Below, piece by piece: positions 7,247 through 13,058 of a DNA stretch of 13,058 bases; within the stretch, counting starts at the first letter, position 1; every line of letters begins with the position of its first letter. The position numbers and the translations under genes were made by a program. The stretch is taken from NCBI GenBank assembly GCA_964655775.1, contig CAZZNQ010000108.1, positions 1 through 13,058 on the forward strand, in the 5' to 3' direction. Under the pieces are notes generated by a model that did not search any database, was not told where the DNA came from, and saw only the letters and a program-made list of their open reading frames with translations. The stretch is from CAZZNQ01 sp964655775. Its GTDB lineage: Bacteria; Planctomycetota; Brocadiia; SM23-32.

Positions 7247-7273
7247 GCATCGGTTGTCGTCTCCGACTACAAT
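7245..7273 (+). promoter_or_regulatory. Sigma70-type promoter for the fabZ-glyS-AICARFT operon
   Basis: TTGCAT (7245-7250), a 17-base spacer and TACAAT (7268-7273) are close to consensus. The start would lie near 7280, about 47 bases before the ATG of the dehydratase gene. The next four genes follow on the same strand with short gaps and no other clear promoter. Confidence 0.7.
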
Positions 7274-7282
7274 CCCGACTCG

Positions 7283-7299
7283 CCGTGCCTGCGGCACGG
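7283..7299 (+). other. Perfect hairpin at the start of the fabZ transcript leader
   Basis: CCGTGCC (7283-7289), a TGC loop and GGCACGG (7293-7299) form a seven-base-pair stem at the predicted 5' end of the mRNA, 28 bases before the start codon. Such a position could stabilise the transcript or respond to a regulator. The AGGAG Shine-Dalgarno at 7316-7320 lies outside the stem, so it would not be hidden by it. Confidence 0.45.
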
Positions 7300-7326
7300 T
7301 TCACAGCCCGCAGACAGGAGCCGTCA

Positions 7327-7800
7327 ATGCCTCCGAAGCCGCTCATCGACCTGAGCAAGATCGACCTGACGCACGTTGAAGCGGGGATCGAGAAGATACG
7401 CGAGCTCAATCCCCAGCGCTACGAGATGGAACAGCTTCACGGCATCATCATGATGGACACCGATGAGGGAGTGATCGTCGGGTACAAGGATGTGCGTGAG
7501 GACGAGTTCTGGGTCCGCGGCCACATTCCCGGGCGGCCCCTGATGCCGGGGGTGCTGATGTGCGAAGCCGCCGCTCAGCTTTCGGGCTACTACTTCTACT
7601 CGGTGCTGGGCAAGGACAGATTCCTTGGCTTCGGCGGCCTGGAAGACGTGAAGTTCCGAGGCGAGGTGGTGCCCGGCGACCGCCTGATACTCGCCGGACG
7701 CAAGCTGGATCTGCGCACGCGCCGGGCCACGTTCGCCTGCCAGGGGTTCGTTGAAGATAAGCTTGTCTACGAGGGCACCATCATCGGCATCGCCATGTGA
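7327..7800 (+). CDS. fabZ: 3-hydroxyacyl-[acyl-carrier-protein] dehydratase, FabZ family
   Basis: This enzyme removes water from 3-hydroxyacyl-ACP to give trans-2-enoyl-ACP in cytosolic type II fatty acid synthesis. The 157-residue protein has the hot-dog fold signature GHIPGRPLMPGV with catalytic His66, followed by Glu80 in CEAAAQLSGYYF. The second half has GLEDVKFRGEVVPGD (104-118), the usual FabZ beta-strand that closes the tunnel. The length is close to the usual 145-155 residues, with an N-terminal extension (about 35 residues before MEQL) seen in related PVC-type sequences as I recall. The ATG at 7327 is chosen because AGGAG lies six bases upstream; an in-frame GTG earlier lies inside the leader hairpin. 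It heads a likely operon with glyS (51-base gap). A relative acting on another hydroxyacyl thioester cannot be excluded, but ACP dehydratase is the likeliest role. Confidence 0.9.
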   Translation: MPPKPLIDLSKIDLTHVEAGIEKIRELNPQRYEMEQLHGIIMMDTDEGVIVGYKDVREDEFWVRGHIPGRPLMPGVLMCEAAAQLSGYYFYSVLGKDRFLGFGGLEDVKFRGEVVPGDRLILAGRKLDLRTRRATFACQGFVEDKLVYEGTIIGIAM

Positions 7801-7851
7801 TACCGTCTTCTCTTCTCGGAACGGGCCCCCTGCCCCATTGCTGGTGACGAC

Positions 7852-9945
7852 ATGCCGGACCTGCTATACGAGATAGGAACCGAGGAACTGCCGGCCGGCT
7901 ACCTGCAGCCCGCGCTGGAGCAACTGTCCGCCGAGATCGGGCGCCGACTGGAAGAGGCCCGAATCCCGGCTGCGGAGTCGGTCACGGCCGGGACGCCGCG
8001 TCGGATGACCGTCGCGGTGCGAGGCATACCGGAGCTCCAGCCGGCCCAGGTGACGAAGGAGACCGGGCCGCCGGCACGCGTGGCCTACGACGAAGACGGC
8101 AATCCCACAAGGGCGGCCGCGGGATTCGCGCGCAAGTATGGAGTGACGGTTGAGTCGTTGGAGGTCGAGGAGACCGATCGCGGGCCGTACGTGGTCGCCA
8201 CGCTGGAAGAGGCAGGCCGACCGGCCGGCGAGTTGCTGCCCGACATTCTCGCCTCGGCGACGCTCGCCGTTTCCTTCCCGAAGTCCATGCACTGGGAACC
8301 GAACGGCGTGCTCTTCGCTCGACCGATCAGGTGGCTGGTGGCGATGCTGGACGGCGATGTGCTGGAGATGGAGATCGCGGGGGTGAAGGCGGGCCGGGAG
8401 ACATGGGGCCACCCGTTCCTCTCCGACGGGCCGGTGCGCCTGGACTCGGCCGACTTCGATACCTATCTCACGAAGCTCCGCGAGAGCTACGTCATTGCCG
8501 ATCCAGTCGAGCGCCGTGAGAAGGTGCAAGATCAGATAGCTGACCTGATGGGGGCCCATGGCTCGCCGGAGATGGACCTTCGCCTGCTGGACGAAGTCAC
8601 CAACATGGTCGAGTGGCCATGTGCGGTGGAGGGCAGCTTCGACAAACGCTTCCTCGACGTGCCGGCGTCGGTCCTGACGGCGGCGATGAAGGAGCATCAG
8701 CGCTACTTTCCCGTGACGGACGAGGGCGGAGACCTGCTGCCCCGCTTCGTGACGGTGACAAACCGCCTGCCCGAACAGGCCGACCAGGTCCGTGCCGGGA
8801 ACGAGCGCGTGCTGTTGGCGCGACTGGAGGACGCGCGCTTTTTCTGGACGGACGACTCCGAGACGCGGCTCGAGGAGATGGTGCCGCGGTTGGCGGACGT
8901 CGTCTTTCTGGGCGGCCTGGGAAACAATCTGGAGCGGACCGAGCGTCTGGTCGATCTGGCACGCCGCATCGCGGACATGATGGGGGCGGACGGCCTCGCT
9001 GAGGCCGCGGCCAGGGCCGCCTATCTCTGCAAGGCGGACCTGCTGACGGGGCTGGTGGGCGAGTTCCCCAGCCTGCAGGGCATTGTGGGACGCGAGCTGG
9101 CTGCAGCCCAGGGCGAGCCACAGGAAGTGGCCGACGCCATCGCCGAGCACTACCTGCCCGCCGGCGCCGATGACCGCATCCCCGACCGGCCGGCGAGCAT
9201 CGCGCTGGCGCTGGCCGACAAGCTGGATGTGATCGTCGGCTGCTTTTCGGTGGGCCTGCTGCCCAGCGGCTCGCAGGACCCGTATGCGCTCCGCCGCAAC
9301 GCGTTGGGCGTGCTGCTCATACTGGAGGAGAACGGGCTTGCGCTGGCCCTTTCGGAGTTGGTTGACGCGGCCATCGCGGCGCTGGCCGACGGCGGCAGGG
9401 AGTGCCCGCCCGATTTGCGGGACGACGTGCTGAGTTTCATCCGCGACCGTCTCTACAACGCGGCCGTGGACCGCGGATTTCCGCACGACTTCGTCCGTGC
9501 GGTGCTGGCGGCGGGTTACGACAACGTTACGCAGTTCTGGCGGAGGCTGGACGCGATCGCGGCGTGCAGTCGCCGGGACTGGTGGGCGGACCTGGTGGAG
9601 CTTGTCGATAGGACCTACCGCATCCAGCGCGACCTGGAAACCGTCGTCGAGATCCGGGAGGAACTGCTCAGCGAAGCTGCGGAGAAGGAACTGGCGGAGA
9701 AGCTGGCCGCCAATCGCGACGCTGTGAGAGACGCCTTCAACGAGGCGAACTACGAAGAGGGCGCGCGGCTCTACTGCGAAGCGTTCGCCGAACCCGTGCA
9801 CGAGTTCTTTGAGGACGTGTTCGTGAACGTGGACGACGAGGACGTGCGGCTGAACCGCAAGTCGCTGTGCGGATGGGTCTACCGATTGTTCGCGGAGCCT
9901 TTCGCCGATCTCTACGAGATAGAAACCACCGACCGGGACGCGTGA
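7852..9945 (+). CDS. glyS: Glycyl-tRNA synthetase beta subunit
   Basis: This is the tRNA-binding beta subunit of the alpha2-beta2 bacterial glycyl-tRNA synthetase, which charges tRNA-Gly in the cytosol with the catalytic alpha subunit GlyQ. The 697-residue length matches the usual size of about 690. The N-terminus LLYEIGTEELPAGYL is diagnostic. The middle HD-like region shows KADLLTGLVGEF (near 393) and LADKLD. DPYALRRNALGVL (near 476) is strongly conserved in GlyS. The C-terminal anticodon-binding helical domain ends with VNVDDEDVRLNRKSL near 660-676. A GGTGA-like site lies upstream of the ATG. It follows fabZ by 51 bases and precedes the AICAR transformylase gene by 70 bases. glyQ is not in the window and is not fused here, so it must lie elsewhere. 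Confidence 0.96.
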   Translation: MPDLLYEIGTEELPAGYLQPALEQLSAEIGRRLEEARIPAAESVTAGTPRRMTVAVRGIPELQPAQVTKETGPPARVAYDEDGNPTRAAAGFARKYGVTVESLEVEETDRGPYVVATLEEAGRPAGELLPDILASATLAVSFPKSMHWEPNGVLFARPIRWLVAMLDGDVLEMEIAGVKAGRETWGHPFLSDGPVRLDSADFDTYLTKLRESYVIADPVERREKVQDQIADLMGAHGSPEMDLRLLDEVTNMVEWPCAVEGSFDKRFLDVPASVLTAAMKEHQRYFPVTDEGGDLLPRFVTVTNRLPEQADQVRAGNERVLLARLEDARFFWTDDSETRLEEMVPRLADVVFLGGLGNNLERTERLVDLARRIADMMGADGLAEAAARAAYLCKADLLTGLVGEFPSLQGIVGRELAAAQGEPQEVADAIAEHYLPAGADDRIPDRPASIALALADKLDVIVGCFSVGLLPSGSQDPYALRRNALGVLLILEENGLALALSELVDAAIAALADGGRECPPDLRDDVLSFIRDRLYNAAVDRGFPHDFVRAVLAAGYDNVTQFWRRLDAIAACSRRDWWADLVELVDRTYRIQRDLETVVEIREELLSEAAEKELAEKLAANRDAVRDAFNEANYEEGARLYCEAFAEPVHEFFEDVFVNVDDEDVRLNRKSLCGWVYRLFAEPFADLYEIETTDRDA

Positions 9946-10015
9946 CGGGAAGCAAACGGCCGCGCGCGGACCGGGCTGCATGAGAGCGACATCGCACTAT
10001 CAGGGAGCTGTGGAC

Positions 10016-11188
10016 ATGGAGTTGAAGCTGAAGTACGGTCTGAATCCCCACCAGGGGCGTGCCCGACTCATCATCGAGCAGGAACCCTCTCCGCTGCGTC
10101 TTGTCAGCGGCAAGGTTGGCTACATCAACGTGCTGGACGCGCTCGCGGCGTGGCAGCTCGCCAGGGAGCTGAAGGAGGCCACCGGCCTGCCGGGGGCTGC
10201 CTCCTTCAAGCACGTGAGCCCGGCGGGGGCGGCGGTTGCGAAGCCGCTCAACGAGGCGTTCCGGCGGTCGCAGATGCTGGGCGACGACGAGGAGTTCTCG
10301 CCGGTGGCGCAGGCCTACGTGCGCGCCCGCGGCGCGGACCGGATGTCCTCGTTTGGCGACATGGCGGCGGTCAGCGACACCGTGGACGTGTCGCTCGCGC
10401 GCGCCCTGCGTCGCGAGGTTTCGGACGGCATCATAGCGCCCGGATACGAGCCGGAGGCCCTCGAGATTCTCAAGCAGAAGAAGGGCGGCGCCTACTGCAT
10501 CTTTGAGGTCGATACCGACTATGAGCCACCCGAGGTCGAGTATCGGGACGCGTTCGGGTTCCGTCTGGAGGAGGAGCGCAACACGGCCCCGGTCACGCGT
10601 GAGCTTCTCGACAACGTTGTGACGGAGAAGAAGGAGATCCCGGACGAGGCGGCCGAATCGCTGCTGGTGGCGACGGTCGCGCTGAAGTATACCCAATCGA
10701 ACTCCGTGAGCCTCGCCTACGACGGGCAGGTGATCGGCATCGGCGCCGGGCAGCAGTCGCGCGTCCATTGCACGCGCCTTTGTTGCTCGAAGGCCGAGAA
10801 GTGGTTCCTGCAGATGCATCCGCGCGTGCTGGCGCTGCCGTTCAAGGACGGGCTGGGACGGCCCGAGCGCACCAACATCGTCGATCAGTTCCTGCTCTGG
10901 GACGAGCTGGCCGATGCGGAGAAGGAGTTCATGCTCGACGGCCTGGAATCCGAGCCCGAGCCGCTCACCCGCCGGGAGAAGGAGGAATGGATCGACGGCT
11001 TCGAGGGCATCGTTATGAGCTCGGACGCCTTCTTCCCGTTCCGCGACAGCATCGATCGCGCCAGCCGCACGAACGTGCAATACGTGCTGCAGCCGGGCAA
11101 CTCGGCGCGCGACGAGATCGTGACCGAAGCGTGCGATCAGTACGGCATGGCGATGGCTCACAGCGGAATGCGCTGGTTCCTGCACTGA
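10016..11188 (+). CDS. Stand-alone AICAR transformylase (PurH C-terminal domain only)
   Basis: This enzyme transfers a formyl group from 10-formyl-tetrahydrofolate to AICAR, giving FAICAR in the last stage of purine synthesis. The 390-residue protein begins directly with LKYGLNPHQ, the opening of the transformylase domain. It lacks the MGS-type IMP cyclohydrolase domain of about 200 residues present in standard PurH of about 520 residues. The catalytic Lys65-His66 pair is in FKHVSPAGAA. GIGAGQQSRVHCTRL (241-255) and SSDAFFPFRDSIDRA (335-349) are the other conserved family blocks. This resembles the short AICARFT family that is separate from PurH. The ATG at 10016 is supported by AGGGAG eight bases upstream; an earlier in-frame ATG at 9980 has no such site. 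The ring-closing step must then come from a separate PurH N-domain or a PurO-like enzyme. The gene follows glyS in a likely operon, and purD lies 1.3 kb away on the other strand. Confidence 0.93.
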   Translation: MELKLKYGLNPHQGRARLIIEQEPSPLRLVSGKVGYINVLDALAAWQLARELKEATGLPGAASFKHVSPAGAAVAKPLNEAFRRSQMLGDDEEFSPVAQAYVRARGADRMSSFGDMAAVSDTVDVSLARALRREVSDGIIAPGYEPEALEILKQKKGGAYCIFEVDTDYEPPEVEYRDAFGFRLEEERNTAPVTRELLDNVVTEKKEIPDEAAESLLVATVALKYTQSNSVSLAYDGQVIGIGAGQQSRVHCTRLCCSKAEKWFLQMHPRVLALPFKDGLGRPERTNIVDQFLLWDELADAEKEFMLDGLESEPEPLTRREKEEWIDGFEGIVMSSDAFFPFRDSIDRASRTNVQYVLQPGNSARDEIVTEACDQYGMAMAHSGMRWFLH

Positions 11189-11206
11189 TTGGAGATACCC
11201 GCAGCC

Positions 11207-11782
11207 GTGAAGGCCATCGCTCTCATCGGAAGCCCGCGCCGGGGCGGAAACACGGAGGTCCTGGCGGACGAGTTCCTGCGGGGAGCGGCGGACGCGGGTG
11301 CAGATGTGGGTAAGGTCGTCTTGGACGAGCTGCTTATCCGTCCAACGGCCGCGGTCTCGGACGATCTCGGATCGCGCGTCGATCTGCGCGCCGACGACGA
11401 CTTCCCCCGGGTCCTGGCGCGCGTGCTGGCAGCCGACGTGCTGTTGTTCGCCTCGCCGGTGTACTGGCAGGGCGTCACGGCCCAGATGAAGTGCTTCGCG
11501 GACCGCATCTCGGCGTATTGGGGGCGCGAGAGCACGCGCGACGGCTTCCGCGGCATGGGCTTCGCCGTCGTCTGCGCCTACGCGGCGGATGAGCCCGATC
11601 ACGGCCGCTGGGTGACCGGGCCCGTCCGGCGATGGGCGGAGCTGCTCGAAGCCGATTACCTCGGCGAGGTCTGCGTGCGTGCGGCTGCGAAGGGCGCGGT
11701 GCTGGACATGCCCGAGGCGCTTCGCCGGGCTTACGAACTGGGGGAGCGGTCCGTTCTCGCACGCCGCGATCCGATGGTCTGA
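11207..11782 (+). CDS. Flavodoxin-fold NADPH-dependent FMN reductase-like protein
   Basis: The 191-residue protein has the FMN phosphate-binding loop IGSPRRGGNTEVL (7-19) and the flavin-contacting SPVYWQGVTAQMKCFADR (83-100), both typical of the NADPH-dependent FMN reductase/iron-sulfur flavoprotein family. It is probably a cytosolic flavoprotein that reduces a quinone, flavin or other acceptor; the substrate cannot be told. In iron-sulfur flavoprotein relatives a compact Cys motif precedes the DD pair. Here residues 44-66 hold no cysteine (IRPTAAVSDDLGS, then RADDDF), so no such cluster is expected. The start is a GTG at 11207 with GGAG 12 bases upstream. A TTG at 11189, one base after the previous stop, is also in frame but has no ribosome site. 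It lies 18 bases after the AICAR transformylase gene and probably shares its transcript. Confidence 0.8.
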   Translation: MKAIALIGSPRRGGNTEVLADEFLRGAADAGADVGKVVLDELLIRPTAAVSDDLGSRVDLRADDDFPRVLARVLAADVLLFASPVYWQGVTAQMKCFADRISAYWGRESTRDGFRGMGFAVVCAYAADEPDHGRWVTGPVRRWAELLEADYLGEVCVRAAAKGAVLDMPEALRRAYELGERSVLARRDPMV

Positions 11783-11783
11783 C

Positions 11784-11811
11784 TTGCGGCGCGCCGCGCA
11801 TCGTGCATAAT
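11784..11811 (+). promoter_or_regulatory. Possible sigma70-type promoter for the histidine phosphatase gene
   Basis: TTGCGG (11784-11789), a 16-base spacer and CATAAT (11806-11811) lie in the gap of 73 bases before the phosphatase gene. TG appears just before the -10 as TCGTG. The start would be near 11818, leaving a leader of about 38 bases. The -10 differs from consensus only at the first base. Confidence 0.5.
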
Positions 11812-11855
11812 GGGTTCGGGCCCCGATCGCTTGGACAGAACAGGTATCCGCTCAC

Positions 11856-12503
11856 ATGCCCGATGGACAGACGCTATGGATCGCGCGGCACGGCCAGCGC
11901 ATCGACTTCGAGGACGAGGGCTGGCTGCGCGCCGCCGAGCGCCCGCACGATCCGCCTCTCGCCGAGACCGGCGTGCAGCAGGCCACCGAACTCGGCCGGC
12001 GCCTCGCCGGCGAGGGCATCGCGGCCGTCTTCGCTTCGCCGTTCCTCCGCACCGTGCAGACGGCCCACCACGTCGCCGAGGCCGTCGACAGGCCGATCTT
12101 CATCGAGCGCGGGTTCTGTGAGTGGCTCAACCACTCCTGGTACCCCGAGATGCCCGACCTGCTGGGTCCCGCCGAGATGGCCCGACGGTTCCCGCGCGTC
12201 GATGCGCGTTACCGATCTTGCGTCAACCCCACCTATCCCGAGATCTGGGAGGAGATGGAGGCCCGTTCCGCCCTCGCCGCCACCCTCATCACCAGCCGCT
12301 ACCCACACGATCTTCTGATCGTCGGCCACGGCGCCACCGTCATGGGCATCTGCAACGGCCTCCTCAGCGAACCGCCGGACAAGGTCTCCGCCCCCTGCTG
12401 CGCCATCACCAAGATGGTCCGGGACGGCGATGAGTGGCGTCTGGCACTCCAGGCCGACCGCTCCCATCTCAGTGAGCCGCGCGGCGACGATCGTCTGGCG
12501 TAA
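11856..12503 (+). CDS. Histidine phosphatase family protein (phosphoglycerate mutase-like fold)
   Basis: The 215-residue protein has the RHG motif with catalytic His12 (ARHGQRIDF), Arg65 in SPFLRTVQTA, the acid-base Glu89 in GFCEWLN and the second catalytic His158 in IVGHGATV. The set DPPLAETG, SPFLRTVQTA and EWLN is nearer to the UBASH3/STS-type branch of the superfamily than to glycolytic phosphoglycerate mutase, as I recall these families. It should therefore be a phosphatase on a small or protein phosphoester; the substrate is not evident. No signal peptide is seen, so a cytosolic role is likely. Start choice rests on the RHG motif needing only a short N-terminus; the ribosome site is weak (CAGG). 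It has its own predicted promoter and ends seven bases before the convergent purD stop. Confidence 0.88.
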   Translation: MPDGQTLWIARHGQRIDFEDEGWLRAAERPHDPPLAETGVQQATELGRRLAGEGIAAVFASPFLRTVQTAHHVAEAVDRPIFIERGFCEWLNHSWYPEMPDLLGPAEMARRFPRVDARYRSCVNPTYPEIWEEMEARSALAATLITSRYPHDLLIVGHGATVMGICNGLLSEPPDKVSAPCCAITKMVRDGDEWRLALQADRSHLSEPRGDDRLA

Positions 12504-12510
12504 CTCGCTG

Positions 12511-13058
12511 CTACTCTTCCACTTCCGAGCCGCCGCCGCTCAGTCGGTCGATGGCCTTCTGCCCGATGTCGGTGCGGTAATGGACCTCCGGCCAGTGGAT
12601 CTTCGAGACCGCCTCGTAGGCCAGGTCGCGCGCCTCCTGGATGGTCTCGCCGCGCGCGGTAACGCCCAGCACGCGCCCGCCGGCCGTCACGATCCTGCCG
12701 TCGTCCAGCGCCGTCCCCGCGTGGAAGACCTCCACGTCCGCCATCTTCTCGGCGTCCTCCAGGCCCTCTATCGGATGCCCCTTCTGGTAGCTGACCGGGT
12801 ATCCGCCCGACGCCATCACCACGCAGATCGTCGGCCGATCGTCCCACTCGATGTCCAGGTCCGCCAGCTTGCCGTCCATCGTCGCCAGCAGGATCTCCAC
12901 CAGATCCGTCTTCAGCCGCATCAGCAGCGGCTGCGCTTCCGGATCGCCCAGCCGGCAGTTGAACTCCAGCACCTCCGGCCCGTTGTCCGTCACCATGATG
13001 CCGGCGTAAAGCACCCCGTGATACGGCTTCTCCTCGCGGTTCAGCGCGTGCACCGTCT
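12511..13058 (-). CDS. purD: Phosphoribosylamine-glycine ligase, C-terminal part (5' end beyond window)
   Basis: PurD joins phosphoribosylamine and glycine with ATP to form glycinamide ribonucleotide, the second step of purine synthesis. About 181 C-terminal residues are visible, less than half of the usual length of about 425. They include YHGVLYAGIM, the ATP-grasp metal-binding block LEFNCRLGDPEAQP with its Glu and Asn ligands, VVMASGGYPVSYQKG, FHAGTAL, GGRVLGVTA and DIGQKAID. All align in order with the E. coli protein as I remember it. The frame stays open through the right edge. The gene ends tail to tail with the phosphatase gene, separated by seven bases and with no clear terminator between them, so the two transcripts may overlap at their 3' ends. 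Confidence 0.95.
   Translation of the reverse strand, partial: TVHALNREEKPYHGVLYAGIMVTDNGPEVLEFNCRLGDPEAQPLLMRLKTDLVEILLATMDGKLADLDIEWDDRPTICVVMASGGYPVSYQKGHPIEGLEDAEKMADVEVFHAGTALDDGRIVTAGGRVLGVTARGETIQEARDLAYEAVSKIHWPEVHYRTDIGQKAIDRLSGGGSEVEE

Noticed and set aside
7864..9981. Open frame of 705 codons on the minus strand opposite glyS
   Set aside because: It mirrors glyS, whose product is unmistakable. The antisense translation is rich in His, Gln and Arg with no recognisable domain, as expected from an antisense frame in GC-rich DNA.
9737..11602. Open frame of 621 codons on the minus strand
   Set aside because: It spans the ends of three real plus-strand genes in antisense, with no plausible start or domain.
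1..13058. CRISPR array, insertion sequence, phage or toxin-antitoxin module
   Set aside because: No regularly spaced repeats, no transposase or integrase motifs, no terminal inverted repeats and no small paired genes were seen. Nearly all bases belong to recognised housekeeping genes.

Overview
This is a GC-rich window of compact housekeeping genes from a bacterium that I cannot place firmly. The gene set fits a Planctomycetota/PVC-type or similar anaerobic lineage: a fused NfnA-NfnB/GltA-type oxidoreductase, a stand-alone AICAR transformylase, a separate glycyl-tRNA synthetase beta subunit, and an exported serine protease beside a large exported DUF3352-like protein. That placement is inference. 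I see no transposase, phage gene, CRISPR array, toxin or defence module, and no tRNA or rRNA.

Left part, minus strand (1-4183). At the left edge is the 5' part of dnaX, the DNA polymerase III gamma/tau subunit. About 30 bases upstream of dnaX, on the same strand, lies a complete signal recognition particle RNA of about 273 nt. It carries both the GGAA-tetraloop core and an Alu-type 5' domain, so it is the large bacterial form. Further upstream is a 769-residue bifunctional flavin/iron-sulfur oxidoreductase that joins a SudB/NfnA-like half to a GltA/NfnB-like half, with its own good promoter.

Middle, plus strand (4388-7172). A near-consensus promoter drives a two-gene unit. The first gene is an exported HtrA/DegQ-type serine protease with no PDZ domain. 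The second starts 17 bases inside the end of the first and encodes a 585-residue exported protein resembling DUF3352 proteins. The two may act together in the cell envelope.

Right part, plus strand (7173-12503). A hairpin region and another good promoter precede a likely operon: FabZ-like dehydratase, glyS, a stand-alone AICAR transformylase and a small flavodoxin-fold protein. A histidine-phosphatase gene follows, with its own predicted promoter. It converges, with a 7-base gap, on purD, which is on the minus strand and is cut by the right edge. Two purine-synthesis genes therefore lie close together, although on opposite strands.

I did not find a clearly undescribed system. The observations most worth checking are the large SRP RNA linked to dnaX, the Nfn-type fusion, the protease/DUF3352-like pair, the AICAR transformylase without a cyclohydrolase domain, and the flavodoxin-fold protein without the iron-sulfur cysteines found in some relatives.
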